Notes: generated from the letters alone by a model not told the origin. Shown: positions 35,546-45,517, numbered from the stretch's first letter. The stretch is DNA of 64,000 bases from Agromyces luteolus (GCF_009729855.1 NZ_WODA01000003.1:53367-117366); one strand, 5' to 3'. Translations and numbers: made by a program.

Positions 35546-38146
35546 ATGTCTGCCCAAAAACCCATGAGCGATGTCGCCACCGGCGTCCTCGGCTTCGTCG
35601 GCATGAGCGCACTCGCCGGCATCCTCGTGACCGCCGCGGTGACCCCTGCGCTCGCCGTCACGGGCATGGCCGCGAACAACAGCATCAACATGTTCGAGAA
35701 CCTCCCCGCGTACCTCAAGATCGGTGCGCTCTCGGAGAAGACCGACATCTACGCGACCCGTTCCGACGGGTCGGAGGCGCTCCTCGCCTCGTTCTTCGAC
35801 GAGAACCGCGAGGAGGTCGCGTGGGACGCGATCAGCCAGTACGCGAAGGATGCCGCGGTCGCCGGTGAGGACCCGCGGTTCTACGAGCACGGCGGCATCG
35901 ACATCCAGGGCACGGTCCGCGGTGCGGTCAGCACCGTGACCGGACGCGACGTCCAGGGCGGTTCCTCGATCACGCAGCAGTACGTCAAGAACGTGCTCAT
36001 CAACAACGGCGTGAACGCGGCGCTGACCGAGGAGGAGAAGGACGCGGCGTACGCCGAGGCCACCGAGGTCTCGGCGGAGCGCAAGCTCAAGGAGATGCGC
36101 TACGCGATCGCGCTCGAGAAGGAGTCCACGAAGGACGAGATCCTCCTCGGCTACCTCAACATCGCCGCCTTCGGCGGACGCGTGTACGGCATCGAGTCGG
36201 CCGCGTCGTACTACTTCGGCACCAGCGCGAAGGACCTCACGCTCCCGCAGGCGGCGAGCCTGATCGCGATCGTCAACCACCCCGAGAAGTTCCGCCTCGA
36301 TCGACCCGACAGCGAGGAGAACGGCGCGAACACGGTCGTGGGCGACGAGACGGTGCCCTACGCCGCCAACAAGCAGCGGCGCGACTACATCATCGACGAG
36401 ATGCTCGAGTACGGGAAGATCACGCAGGAGGAGCACGACGCGGCGATCGCCGAACCCGTCGCCCCCAAGATCACCGAGCCGAGCACGGGCTGCCAGACCG
36501 CCCAGGGCTCCGCGTACTTCTGCGATTACGTCGCGAACGTGATCCGCAACCAGTACGACCTCCCCGAGACCGAAGACGTCAACGAGGGCTCCGTGCTGCT
36601 GCAGCAGCGCGGCCTGAAGATCTACACCACGCTCGACCTCGACCTCCAGAACCGCGCCGAGACCGCGATCGCCGAGAACATCCCGTTCACCGACCCGCGC
36701 TTCGACGTGGGCTCGGTGGCCGTGAGCGTCGAGCCCGGCACCGGCCGGATCCTCGCGATGGCCCAGAACAAGAAGTACTCGGCCGACCCCGAGGTGCTCG
36801 AGAGCAGCAACGAGTACTCGGCCGTCAACTACAGCACCGACCAGGACTACGGCGGCTCGAGCGGCTTCCAGCCCGGTTCGACGTACAAGGTCTGGACGCT
36901 CGCCGAGTGGCTGAACGAGGGCCACTCGCTGCTCGAGTCGTTCAACGGCTCCAAGCGCGCGTTCACCCACTTCACCAACTCCTGCGAGGGCGACTTCGTC
37001 GGTTCCTACGAGCCCAACAACGACGACTCGACCACCGCGAACAACGCCGTCGAGGCGACCAAGTGGTCGGTGAACTCGAGCTTCATGGCCATGGCCCAGC
37101 AGATGGACCTCTGCAACATCAAGAAGACCGCGCAGGCCTTCGGCATGCACCGCGCCGACGGCGGCGACCTGACGATGTACCCCTCCGACGTGCTCGGCAC
37201 GCAGGAGATCGCGCCGGTCACGATGGCGGCCGGCTTCGCCGGCATCGCGAACGACGGCAAGACCTGCACGCCCATCGCGATCGACCGGATCGTCGCGTCC
37301 GACGGCGAGGAGATCGCCCCGCCGACGTCCACGTGCACCCAGTCGGTGACCGCGGATGTCGCGCACGCCATGCAGTACGCGATGCAGCAGACCTTCAACG
37401 GCGGTACGGCGTCGCAGTCGAACACGGGCACCGGCGTGCCGCACATCGGCAAGACGGGTACCACCGACTACGCGTTCGACACCTGGATGAACGGCGCCAG
37501 CAAGGAGGTCGCCACGGCGGTCTGGGTCGGCAACGTCACGGGCGGCGACAACCGCACGAGCCTGCGCTCGATCGACTTCGCGAGCGGCTACGGCGCGTCC
37601 GCGCGTCACCGCATCTGGAGCGCGATCATGACGGTCGCCGACAACAAGTACGGCGGCGGCGCGTTCACCGAGCCGAAGGCCGAGTACTTCAAGCAGGTCC
37701 TCGTCGACATCCCGAACGTGGCGGGCCTCAGCGTCGACGCCGCGAAGCAGGCGATCGAGGCCGCGGGCTTCCAGTTCGAGCAGGGCCCCGAGGTCGACAG
37801 CGACCAGCCCAAGGGCATGGTCGCGGGCACCGACCCGTCCGGCCAGGCCGGCCGCGGTTCGCTCGTCCGGGTCCTCATCTCGAACGGCAAGGTGTCGGGC
37901 GTCCCCGACGTGCGCGGCATGGACCGCGACTCGGCCGAGTCGACGCTGAGGGATGCCGGCTTCAAGGTCCAGGTCCGCGAGGAGGACACGAGCGACCCGA
38001 CCCAGGACGGCGTCGTGATCTCGCAGTCGCCCGACGCGGGAGCGCAGGCGAAGTCCGGTGATCGCATCACGATCCTGGTGGGCAGGCTCTCGGTCGGAGG
38101 CCAGACGCCACCCGGCGGGAACGACGGCGGGGGCAACGACGGGTGA
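35546..38146 (+). CDS. Bifunctional class A penicillin-binding protein with PASTA domains
   Basis: Polymerises and cross-links peptidoglycan outside the membrane; 866 residues. After one N-terminal helix (about 12-40) the glycosyltransferase domain (GT51) shows EDPRFYEHGGIDIQG and QGGSSITQQYVKN. The transpeptidase has STYK in FQPGSTYKVW, SVN in KWSVNSSF, and KTG in GKTGTTDYA. Two PASTA repeats follow (about 720-850: IPNVAGLSVDAAKQAIEAAGF and VPDVRGMDRDSAESTLRDAGF), then a Gly/Asn tail. PASTA domains bind peptidoglycan fragments. It matches mycobacterial PonA-like proteins in layout. The stop overlaps the phosphoesterase GTG by 4 nt. Confidence 0.96.
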   Translation: MSAQKPMSDVATGVLGFVGMSALAGILVTAAVTPALAVTGMAANNSINMFENLPAYLKIGALSEKTDIYATRSDGSEALLASFFDENREEVAWDAISQYAKDAAVAGEDPRFYEHGGIDIQGTVRGAVSTVTGRDVQGGSSITQQYVKNVLINNGVNAALTEEEKDAAYAEATEVSAERKLKEMRYAIALEKESTKDEILLGYLNIAAFGGRVYGIESAASYYFGTSAKDLTLPQAASLIAIVNHPEKFRLDRPDSEENGANTVVGDETVPYAANKQRRDYIIDEMLEYGKITQEEHDAAIAEPVAPKITEPSTGCQTAQGSAYFCDYVANVIRNQYDLPETEDVNEGSVLLQQRGLKIYTTLDLDLQNRAETAIAENIPFTDPRFDVGSVAVSVEPGTGRILAMAQNKKYSADPEVLESSNEYSAVNYSTDQDYGGSSGFQPGSTYKVWTLAEWLNEGHSLLESFNGSKRAFTHFTNSCEGDFVGSYEPNNDDSTTANNAVEATKWSVNSSFMAMAQQMDLCNIKKTAQAFGMHRADGGDLTMYPSDVLGTQEIAPVTMAAGFAGIANDGKTCTPIAIDRIVASDGEEIAPPTSTCTQSVTADVAHAMQYAMQQTFNGGTASQSNTGTGVPHIGKTGTTDYAFDTWMNGASKEVATAVWVGNVTGGDNRTSLRSIDFASGYGASARHRIWSAIMTVADNKYGGGAFTEPKAEYFKQVLVDIPNVAGLSVDAAKQAIEAAGFQFEQGPEVDSDQPKGMVAGTDPSGQAGRGSLVRVLISNGKVSGVPDVRGMDRDSAESTLRDAGFKVQVREEDTSDPTQDGVVISQSPDAGAQAKSGDRITILVGRLSVGGQTPPGGNDGGGNDG

Positions 38147-39120
38147 GTCCCCGAGCCTCCGGCGCCGCCACGTGGATCGCCTCGGCGGTCGGCGTGGCGG
38201 CGCTCGCCGCACTGGGGTGGGGCAGCCTCGTCGAGCGGACGCGGTGGACGCTCCGCCGGGTCGACGTCCCGGTCCTCCCGGCCGGCTCCGCACCGATCCG
38301 GGTCCTGCACGTCTCCGACCTGCACATGGCACCGTGGCAGACCTCGAAGCAGGAGTGGGTCGCCGCGCTCGCGGCGCTGGAGCCCGACCTCGTCGTCAAC
38401 ACGGGTGACAACCTCGGGCACGAACGCGGCATCGAGGGCATCCGACGGGCGTTCGCGCCGTTCCGGGGCGTACCCGGGGTCTTCGTCAACGGCTCGAACG
38501 ACTACTTCGGCCCGGTCGTGAAGAACCCGTTCGGCTACTTCGGCGGTCCGTCGGGGCAGGTCGCCCGGGCCAAGCGACTCGACACGAAGGCGCTCCACGA
38601 CTTCTTCGCCGAGCTCGGCTGGACCGACATCGACAATGCGGCGACCAGCCTCGACCTCCGCGGCACGCACCTCGAGTTCTTCGGCGTCGACGACCCGCAT
38701 CGCGGGTACGACCGACTCGACCTGATCACCGCCGCGATCGACGACCTCCGTTCGGAGGACCCGCTCGGCGACGACGAGTGGCCCGATCGACCGACCGCGG
38801 CCGCACCCAGGCCGACCGTCACGGTCGGGGTCACGCACGCGCCGTACCAGCGGGTGCTCAACTCGTTCGTGACGCACGGCGCGCAGCTCATCCTCGCCGG
38901 CCACACGCACGGCGGACAGGTCTGCGTGCCCGGCTACGGCGCCCTGGTCGCCAACTGCGACATCCCCCGCAGGCAGGCGAGCGGGCTGAGCGTGTGGCGC
39001 CACGGCCTGCGCTCGGCGTTCCTCAACGTGTCCGCCGGACTCGGCACGTCGATCTTCGCACCCGTGCGCTTCGCGTGCCCGCCCGAGGCGACGCTGCTCA
39101 CGTTGACCGCCGCCCGCTGA
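38143..39120 (+). CDS. Membrane-anchored metallophosphoesterase
   Basis: A 325-residue calcineurin-like phosphoesterase with one N-terminal helix (about 8-28). Metal motifs appear in order: HVSDLHM, NTGDN, NGSNDYF (the usual GNHD is altered to GSND), THAPYQR and LAGHTHGGQ. Homologues in actinobacteria act beside class A penicillin-binding proteins; the 4-nt GTGA overlap here shows coupling with one. Its substrate is unknown, perhaps a lipid or nucleotide phosphate at the membrane. A hairpin overlaps its stop codon. Confidence 0.9.
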   Translation: MSPRASGAATWIASAVGVAALAALGWGSLVERTRWTLRRVDVPVLPAGSAPIRVLHVSDLHMAPWQTSKQEWVAALAALEPDLVVNTGDNLGHERGIEGIRRAFAPFRGVPGVFVNGSNDYFGPVVKNPFGYFGGPSGQVARAKRLDTKALHDFFAELGWTDIDNAATSLDLRGTHLEFFGVDDPHRGYDRLDLITAAIDDLRSEDPLGDDEWPDRPTAAAPRPTVTVGVTHAPYQRVLNSFVTHGAQLILAGHTHGGQVCVPGYGALVANCDIPRRQASGLSVWRHGLRSAFLNVSAGLGTSIFAPVRFACPPEATLLTLTAAR

Positions 39121-39161
39121 CCGCCGGCGCGCGCCCTCCGCGCGGCCCGCCGGTGGTCAGC
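39116..39161 (+). terminator. Terminator of the PBP-phosphoesterase operon
   Basis: A 14-bp stem with one G-T pair (GCTGACCGCCGGCG / CGCCGGTGGTCAGC) and a CGCG/CGCG inner pair; it begins inside the last codons of the phosphoesterase gene. Confidence 0.75.
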
Positions 39162-39179
39162 GGCACCGGAAATATCCGC

Positions 39180-39185
39180 TATCCT
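39180..39185 (+). promoter_or_regulatory. -10 box of tRNA-Pro
   Basis: TATCCT, 20 nt before the mature 5' end, in a locally AT-rich stretch. Confidence 0.5.
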
Positions 39186-39205
39186 TGTTGAGGCCCACGG
39201 GCCAC

Positions 39206-39282
<77 letters not shown>

Positions 39283-39286
39283 TCGT

Positions 39287-39312
39287 GAAGCCCCTCCTTC
39301 GGGAGGGGCTTC
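39287..39312 (+). terminator. tRNA-Pro terminator
   Basis: An 11-bp perfect stem (GAAGCCCCTCC / GGAGGGGCTTC) closed by a TTCG tetraloop, five bases past the tRNA CCA end. Confidence 0.88.
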
Positions 39313-39402
39313 CGTCGTCTCCGCGACGGGTTCGGGTGCGCCCGAGAGGCAGCGGATGCCTCGCACGGCGGCCACCCCGCCCCCGGCCCCGCTCTCCGAG
39401 GC

Positions 39403-40545
39403 TCAGACGTCCCCTGCGCTCGCCTCGCGGCCGCGGGAACCGCCGGGCGTGTCGAAGCTCCGATCCCGCCCGCTCGCGGCTCTCAGGAGCATCTCGAGCG
39501 GCCCTCGTCCGACGTAGCGCCGCCAGAGCCAGGCGAACACCATCGAACCGACGATCAGGCCGACAAGCAGCGGCCACGAGTCATCCGTTGCGACGCCGCC
39601 GGGGCCGACCCGCTTCGACATCGACAGGACGACGAGCTGGCCCGTGTAGATCGTCAGCGGCATCGTGCCCATCGCGGTGATGGGCGACAGCAGCGTCGAC
39701 GCGACGCGGCGAACCCGCGGCACCGCGAGCGCGGTCAGCGCGATCGTGCCGGCGAGGACGGCGAGCCCGACCCCGACGTTCCCGACCGTCTCCAGGGACG
39801 CACGCGCCGGGATCATCCAGTCGGCGGCGGGGTCGGCCCCGAGCACCTGGTTCTCCGGCATCGCGGCGGCCAGCGGGAGGCACGTCGACGCCGCGAGCAC
39901 GCCGGCGAGGGCGTACCGGCGGACGGTGGCGGTCGCCGCGACGTCGGATCGCGCGAGTCCTAGTCCGATGAGCATCACCGGCACCCAGATGATCACGGGG
40001 TACGAGCCCGTGAGGAGCCACTCGACGACGATCCCGAGTTCGCCGGTCGCCGCAGCCTGGAGGGTCGGGTCGCGCTCCGCGAGGGCGGCGACCGCCGGCG
40101 CGACGGCGAGCAGCGCTGCGCCGGCCGCGAGCGCCGCGCGCGCGGGGATGAACAGCAGCGGCACCATGACGAGGAAGGCGATGCCGTACACGTCGAGGAT
40201 CACGACCACGAGCGGGCGCAGCACCGCGATCGCGAACAGGCCGATCGCGAGGAGGATGGCGGCACGGATCGCGACCTGGCGTCGGAGTTCTGCGCGGTCG
40301 TCCGTCCGCGGGCGGGTGGCGCCGGTGATCAGCCCCAGGCCGACGCCGGCGGTCAGGGCGAAGAGCAGGCGCGGCCGCTCATCGGCGATCGCGATGAGGT
40401 CGGTGACCTGAGCGGATGCCACGGCGGGCGCCACGTGCGCCACGAACATGCCGATGAGCGCGATGCCGCGAGCCGCATCCACGCCCGCGATGCGCGACGC
40501 CGGGCGCCGTCGGGCCGCGATGCGGGAGTCGGCGTCCTCTGGCAT
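39403..40545 (-). CDS. DUF418/HGSNAT-like membrane protein
   Basis: A 380-residue protein with about nine to ten helices. The opening RIAGVDAARGIALIGMFVAHV is the signature of the heparan-alpha-glucosaminide acetyltransferase/DUF1624 superfamily, and the C-terminal TAMGTMPLTIYTGQLVVLSM is typical of DUF418. Such proteins may move acyl groups across the membrane onto surface sugars. It follows ugd by 20 nt and would suit modification of an exopolysaccharide. Transferase activity is inferred, not shown. Confidence 0.85.
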   Translation of the reverse strand: MPEDADSRIAARRRPASRIAGVDAARGIALIGMFVAHVAPAVASAQVTDLIAIADERPRLLFALTAGVGLGLITGATRPRTDDRAELRRQVAIRAAILLAIGLFAIAVLRPLVVVILDVYGIAFLVMVPLLFIPARAALAAGAALLAVAPAVAALAERDPTLQAAATGELGIVVEWLLTGSYPVIIWVPVMLIGLGLARSDVAATATVRRYALAGVLAASTCLPLAAAMPENQVLGADPAADWMIPARASLETVGNVGVGLAVLAGTIALTALAVPRVRRVASTLLSPITAMGTMPLTIYTGQLVVLSMSKRVGPGGVATDDSWPLLVGLIVGSMVFAWLWRRYVGRGPLEMLLRAASGRDRSFDTPGGSRGREASAGDV

Positions 40546-40565
40546 GCGGCCCGATCAGCGTCTCG

Positions 40566-41867
40566 TCAGGGGCGGCCGAGGCCGTGGTAGGTCCAGCCGG
40601 CGGCGCGCCAGGACGCCGGGTCGAGCACGTTGCGACCGTCGATCACGGCCGGGTTCGCGACGAGGTCACGCACCGCGGCGGGGTCGAGGCCCCGGTACTC
40701 GCCCCATTCGGTGACGAGGACGACGAGGTCGGCGTCACGGAGCGCCTCGGTGGTCGAGGGCTCGTAGGCGAGCTGCGGATGCCGCAGCCTGGCGTTGTCG
40801 AGCCCCTCGGGGTCGGTCGCGACGACCTCGGCTCCGAGGCCCTTGAGCTGCACCGCGACGTCGAGGGCGGGCGAGTCGCGCACGTCGTCGGAGTCGGGCT
40901 TGAACGTGACGCCGAGGACCGCGACGCGGCGCTCGTTCACCGAACCTCCCATGGCCTCCACGGCCAGGTCGACGACCCGCTGACGGCGTCGCAGGTTGAT
41001 CGCGTCGACCTCCTTGAGGAACGCGACGGCCTCGCCGCGCCCGAGCTCCTCGGCGCGCGCCGAGAAGGCGCGGATGTCCTTGGGAAGGCAGCCGCCGCCG
41101 AAGCCGACGCCCGCGTTGAGGAACCGGCGGCCGATGCGCGCGTCGTGGCCGATCGCGTCCGCGAGCTGCGTGACATCCGCCCCCGTCGCCTCGGCGATCT
41201 CGGCCATGGCGTTGATGAAGCTGATCTTGGTCGCGAGGAACGCGTTGGCGGCGACCTTGACGAGTTCCGCCGTCGCGTAGTCGGTGGCGATGCGCGGGGT
41301 GCCCGCGTCGAGCGCGGCACGGTAGATCTCGTCGAGCGTCGCGGCCGCAGCGTCGTCGGCGACGCCGTAGACGAGGCGGTCGGGCTCGATCGTGTCCTTC
41401 ACGGCGAAGCCCTCGCGGAGGAACTCCGGGTTCCACGCCAGGGTCGCGTGCGGTGCCGCCTCGGCGAGCCGCTCCGCGAGGCGCGTGGCCGTGCCCACCG
41501 GCACCGTGCTCTTGCCCACGACGAGCGCGCCGTCGGCGAGGTGCGGGAGGAGGCTCTCGAACGCGGCGTCGACGAAGCGGAGGTCGGCGGCGTGGCTCCC
41601 CGCCGTCTGGGGCGTGCCCACCGCCAGGAAGTGCACCTCGGCGCCCGCGGCATCCGCCATGTCGGTGCTGAAGCGCAGCCGCCCCGAGGCGGTCGCGGAG
41701 GTCAGGATCTCGGGAAGGCCCGGCTCGAAGAACGGCGGACGTCCGGCGGCGAGTTCGGCGATCTTGCGCTCGTCGACGTCGACGCCGATCACGTCGTGGC
41801 CGAGTTCCGCCATCGCCGACGCGTGGACTGCGCCGAGGTAGCCGCAGCCGATGACCGAGATCTTCAT
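40566..41867 (-). CDS. UDP-glucose/GDP-mannose dehydrogenase family
   Basis: Oxidises a nucleotide sugar to its uronic acid with NAD, most likely UDP-glucose to UDP-glucuronate. The 433-residue length fits. Features: Rossmann start KISVIGCGYLGAVHASAMAELGH, LAWNPEFLREGFAVKD, the Lys/Asn region KVAANAFLATKISFINAMAE, catalytic Cys in GVGFGGGCLPKDIRA, and GVTFKPDSDDVRDSPALDV. GGAAGGACC precedes the ATG. It lies with a phosphoglycosyltransferase and DUF4012 gene, suggesting supply of precursors for an exopolysaccharide. Confidence 0.94.
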   Translation of the reverse strand: MKISVIGCGYLGAVHASAMAELGHDVIGVDVDERKIAELAAGRPPFFEPGLPEILTSATASGRLRFSTDMADAAGAEVHFLAVGTPQTAGSHAADLRFVDAAFESLLPHLADGALVVGKSTVPVGTATRLAERLAEAAPHATLAWNPEFLREGFAVKDTIEPDRLVYGVADDAAAATLDEIYRAALDAGTPRIATDYATAELVKVAANAFLATKISFINAMAEIAEATGADVTQLADAIGHDARIGRRFLNAGVGFGGGCLPKDIRAFSARAEELGRGEAVAFLKEVDAINLRRRQRVVDLAVEAMGGSVNERRVAVLGVTFKPDSDDVRDSPALDVAVQLKGLGAEVVATDPEGLDNARLRHPQLAYEPSTTEALRDADLVVLVTEWGEYRGLDPAAVRDLVANPAVIDGRNVLDPASWRAAGWTYHGLGRP

Positions 41868-42021
41868 GGGGTCCTTCCAGTGGGGATCGCGCGCACGGCG
41901 GGCGCCGCCTTCGCGAGCGCGATGGTGTCATGCAGGCACTCGACGGCCGGGTCGGCGACATCGAGTGCAGTCACAGGATAGTCGCTGCCGCCTGCAGCGA
42001 TGCTGCGCCGCCGCCGCATGC

Positions 42022-43851
42022 TCAGCCGCAGGTAGCCTCGACGACCTCCACCGCCGTGCGGTTGATCATCGGCGTGGTCCGCACCTCGACCGGAGCATCG
42101 TCGGGCGTGCCCGCGAAGGTCGCCCGCACCACCGCGGTCTGGCCGTTGACCATGTCGACCGTGAACTTCTCCGCCGGGCGGCCGAGGTCGGTCACGGAGG
42201 GGCCCGTCGTCGCACCGTTGGCGGGATTCGGAACGGCCACCTCGGTCGTCGAGCCGCCGGCGGGGCCGTACAGGAAGACCTCCGTGCGGTACGCGCCCGG
42301 CTCGCGGGAGTCGATGTACTCCGGCAGCGAGAACTGCAGGTCGGCCGGGATGTCCATGCGCAGCGTGACCTCGACGGTGTAGGTCGGGGCCTCGGGGGTG
42401 CACGTGTCGGTCGTCACCTTCGCCGCGGTGTGCAGGTAGTAGTCGATCTTCGAGATCGACCGGTCGCGGAAGTAGACGCCGAGGACGGTCGCGCCGAGGT
42501 TCGTCTGCGGCAGCGTGCCGTCGAGGCGGGAGCCCTCGAAGAGCTGCTGCGTCGGCTCCTTCTCGGTCCACATCATGAGGCTGCCCGAGTTCGTCACGTC
42601 GATGAGCGCCTGCGCCATCTGCCAGATGTCGTAGTCGCCGGCCATCATCTTGTCGAACATCGCCGCGGATGCCGCGGCGAAGTACGCGTCCGACTCCGGC
42701 CCGCCCTCCGGGTAGCGGAAGTAGATCTCGTTGAGCAACTTCGACACGACGTTGTCGCTGGTGAGCTGCTCGCCGCCCGGGAGGGTCACCGGCCCGGTCA
42801 CCTCGAGGATGCGGGACACCGCGATGGGATCGGTCATGACCACGGTGTTCGGCGTGATGCCGAGGTCGCGGTCCCAGCGCGAGCGGAGGAGGGCCGCCGC
42901 GGTCGGGAAGTCGGGGCGGCTGGTCGTCGCGTTGATCTCGGTGCGCAGGATGTCGTTGTAGAGCTGGTCGGCGCTCTCGTCGATCGGGGTGCCGATCGGC
43001 GCCTGCGTGTCGAGTTCGGTGCTCGAGACCTGGCGGTCGATCTTCACGGTGCCGTCGTCGACGCTGAGCAGCGTCTGGGCCGCGGGTCCGCCGCCGAGCG
43101 CGGTCGCCTCGGCGTTGTTCTCGAACGCGAGGAGCACGGTCTGCGGACCGTCGATGCCGAGCATCGCACCCGCGCCGGCGAGCGCGGCGTTGATCCCCGG
43201 CAGCGTGCCCTGGGCACTCGCGACGACCTGGCCGAACTGGTTCACGGCGTCGGAGACCGGCGCGATCGTCGCGTCGGTGTCGATGCCCGCCAGGTCGGCC
43301 TCGAGCCCGTCGAGGATGACCTGGGCGTCGGCCGCGATGTCGGTGGCCGAGCGCAGCGGCTCGAGGTCGAGCGCGCCGCTGTCGTCACGGGAGATCCCGA
43401 ACTCGCCGACGAGGCCGCTGGCGGGCTGGACCACCTGCTCCGACACGTCGTCGACGCCCTCGGCGATGATGCGCACGGCGCGGACGTTCTCTCCGACCCC
43501 CGGCACCCATTCCGCCATGCGCCACACCGGGTTCGCCGTCGGCGCGGCCGCGCTGGACGCGGCGACCGACAGCTCGTCGGCGATCGGCTGGAGCTCGTCG
43601 AACCGGCGCTCGTCGGCGGCCTTCTGGAAGGCGACGACCTGGACCCGAGCGGTCTCGAGGTCGTCACGCACCGCGAGTGCGCTGGTCGCGAGCCACCACG
43701 CCGAGAGTCCGCCGCCGACGATGATGATCGCGAGCAGCGGCCAGAAGATGGAGTGGAAGATGATGCGACGACGACGCTTCCGGCGTCGGCTGCTGCCGCC
43801 GGAGCTGCGATGCTGCCGCTCGGGGGCGAGCACGAACTCGGGTGTCGTCAC
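42022..43851 (-). CDS. DUF4012-domain membrane protein
   Basis: A 609-residue protein with a basic Arg-rich cytosolic tail (RRRKRRRRI), one helix (about 33-60) and a large outer domain. The DUF4012 core includes TVLLAFENNAEATALGGGPA, RWDRDLGITPNTVVMTDPIAVSRIL and GDYDIWQMAQALI. Genes of this family sit in surface-polysaccharide loci, often beside a sugar transferase, as here; the role is unproven and may be in polymer attachment. Its start GTG lies 8 nt after TACGAT. It is 67 nt from the transferase gene. Confidence 0.88.
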   Translation of the reverse strand: MTTPEFVLAPERQHRSSGGSSRRRKRRRRIIFHSIFWPLLAIIIVGGGLSAWWLATSALAVRDDLETARVQVVAFQKAADERRFDELQPIADELSVAASSAAAPTANPVWRMAEWVPGVGENVRAVRIIAEGVDDVSEQVVQPASGLVGEFGISRDDSGALDLEPLRSATDIAADAQVILDGLEADLAGIDTDATIAPVSDAVNQFGQVVASAQGTLPGINAALAGAGAMLGIDGPQTVLLAFENNAEATALGGGPAAQTLLSVDDGTVKIDRQVSSTELDTQAPIGTPIDESADQLYNDILRTEINATTSRPDFPTAAALLRSRWDRDLGITPNTVVMTDPIAVSRILEVTGPVTLPGGEQLTSDNVVSKLLNEIYFRYPEGGPESDAYFAAASAAMFDKMMAGDYDIWQMAQALIDVTNSGSLMMWTEKEPTQQLFEGSRLDGTLPQTNLGATVLGVYFRDRSISKIDYYLHTAAKVTTDTCTPEAPTYTVEVTLRMDIPADLQFSLPEYIDSREPGAYRTEVFLYGPAGGSTTEVAVPNPANGATTGPSVTDLGRPAEKFTVDMVNGQTAVVRATFAGTPDDAPVEVRTTPMINRTAVEVVEATCG

Positions 43852-43859
43852 GAAGCACC

Positions 43860-43865
43860 ATCGTA
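43860..43865 (-). promoter_or_regulatory. -10 box before the DUF4012 gene
   Basis: TACGAT on the minus strand ends 8 nt before the GTG at 43851, slightly longer than other leaderless-type spacings here. Confidence 0.45.
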
Positions 43866-43918
43866 GACGCGACCGGCCGGGATCCGACCCGGAACCGGAT
43901 CACGATCCCGACACGGCA

Positions 43919-45397
43919 TCAGTAGGCGCCCTGCGCCCGGAGGACCGCTCGCGCGGTGCGGTAGAGGATGATGACGTCACCGGTCAGCGACCAGTTCTCG
44001 ACGTAGTAGAGGTCGAGCCGGACGCTGTCGTCCCACGACAGGTCGGAGCGACCCTGCGTCTGCCACAGGCCCGTGATCCCCGGGCGCACGAGCAGCCGAC
44101 GCCGCGCCCACTCGTCGTACCGCTCGACCTCGGACGCCAGTGGCGGCCTCGGGCCGACGAGCGACATCTCGCCCCGCAGGACGTTGACGAACTGGGGCAG
44201 CTCGTCGAGGCTGTACCGCCGGAGGATCGCGCCGATCCGGGTGACCCGCGGGTCGGCGCGCATCTTGAAGAGCACGCCGTTGCCGTCGGTGCGGTCGAGG
44301 AGGGTCGGCAGCTGCGCCTCCGCATCCACCACCATCGAGCGGAACTTCAGCATGCGGAACCGGGCGCCGTTCAGCCCCACCCGCTCCTGCGAGTACAGCG
44401 CGGGCCCAGGGCTGTCACGGCGGACGAGCACGGCGATCGTGAGGAACACCGGGCTGAGGACGATGAGCGCGATCGTGGCCACGACGAGGTCGAAGGCGCG
44501 CTTGGCCGCGTACTTGCGACCGGTGAACTCCGGGTAGTCCACCTGGATGAGCGGGAGGCCCGCCACCGGCCGGGCGTGGATGCGCGGGCCCGCGACATCC
44601 GTCAACGCCGGCGCAACCACCAGGTTGGTCGCGGTCGCCTCGAGCTGCCACCCGAGTTCGCGCATGCCGCGCGGATCGATCGTGTCGGCACCGGTGAAGA
44701 CCACCGTGTCGGCTCGGGCGTCGCGCAACGCCTCGTCGATCGCGTCATACGCGCCGAGCACCGGGATTCCCGGCGCGAGTTCACGGGACGACTCGCCGTG
44801 CTCGGTGAGGGCGCCGACGATCAGGATGCCCGAGACGCCGTCGCGCGCGATCTGCTCGGCGACGTGGACCGACTTCTGGCGCTCGCCCATGAGGATGGCG
44901 CGGTGCAGGAAGCGCCCGGCCGCACGCTGGCGCAGCAGCCACTTCCGCCACGCCCACCGGCCGGTCATGAGCAGTGCGAGGCCGAGCGGGAGGGCGACGA
45001 GCACGTACGCGCGTCCGACCTCGGAACGGAGCAGGAACGCGCCGATCGCGAGCACAGCGAAGACCCGGATGCTCGCGTCGGCGATGCGCCGGTACTCGGC
45101 CGTCCCCGCGCCGATGATCGTGCGGTCGCGCGTGGCGAAGACGGCGAGCGAGACGAACCAGCCGGCGGCGAGGAGCGCCGACACGAGCGCGTAGCTCAGC
45201 AGGTAGTCGGCGTCGCCGTCGAGGCCGGGGATGCGGAGCGAGGTACCGGTGGTGCCGAAGCGGATGAACTGCGATCCGTACACGGCGAAGACGATCACGA
45301 CGAGGTCGGTGACGAGGAGTCGTCGGGCGTAGGCGCGTTGCCACTCCTCGACCGCCTCGGCAGGACTCGTCTCCGTGGCGTGCCGTGCGAGGGTCAT
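43919..45397 (-). CDS. Polyprenyl-phosphate sugar-1-phosphate transferase
   Basis: Starts exopolysaccharide repeat synthesis by loading a sugar phosphate onto the lipid carrier. The 492-residue protein has four to five N-terminal helices, a CoA-binding-like central domain (about 150-280), then the bacterial sugar transferase domain: KRAFDLVVATIALIVLSPVF, MLKFRSMVVDAEA, YSLDELPQFVNVLRGEMSLVGPRP and VRPGITGLWQTQGRSDLSW. The strong ribosome site GGAGGTGATC overlaps the start region. It heads the polysaccharide gene row. Confidence 0.94.
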   Translation of the reverse strand: MTLARHATETSPAEAVEEWQRAYARRLLVTDLVVIVFAVYGSQFIRFGTTGTSLRIPGLDGDADYLLSYALVSALLAAGWFVSLAVFATRDRTIIGAGTAEYRRIADASIRVFAVLAIGAFLLRSEVGRAYVLVALPLGLALLMTGRWAWRKWLLRQRAAGRFLHRAILMGERQKSVHVAEQIARDGVSGILIVGALTEHGESSRELAPGIPVLGAYDAIDEALRDARADTVVFTGADTIDPRGMRELGWQLEATATNLVVAPALTDVAGPRIHARPVAGLPLIQVDYPEFTGRKYAAKRAFDLVVATIALIVLSPVFLTIAVLVRRDSPGPALYSQERVGLNGARFRMLKFRSMVVDAEAQLPTLLDRTDGNGVLFKMRADPRVTRIGAILRRYSLDELPQFVNVLRGEMSLVGPRPPLASEVERYDEWARRRLLVRPGITGLWQTQGRSDLSWDDSVRLDLYYVENWSLTGDVIILYRTARAVLRAQGAY

Positions 45398-45474
45398 CGA
45401 TCACCTCCGCCGCTGTGGCTCGGACCCCGATGACGGCCCCCGAGCGTCCGTCGTTCGGGTCGACGGACATGGAC

Positions 45475-45508
45475 AGGCTAACGCGCGTCGGTCCTCCTTT
45501 GTGAGGAC
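45475..45508 (-). promoter_or_regulatory. Promoter region of the sugar transferase with inverted repeat
   Basis: TAGCCT (45475-45480, minus strand) is a likely -10 box. Just upstream, GTCCTC (45491-45496) and GAGGAC (45503-45508) form a 6-bp palindrome around 6 nt, in the -35 region, a possible operator. The predicted leader is about 75 nt. Confidence 0.45.
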
Positions 45509-45517
45509 GACCTCAAG

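Noticed and set aside
45300..45470. Possible upstream frame MSVDPNDGRSG before the sugar transferase
   Set aside because: Its ATG is only 4 nt from the -10 box, probably upstream of transcription start, and it continues into the transferase out of frame.
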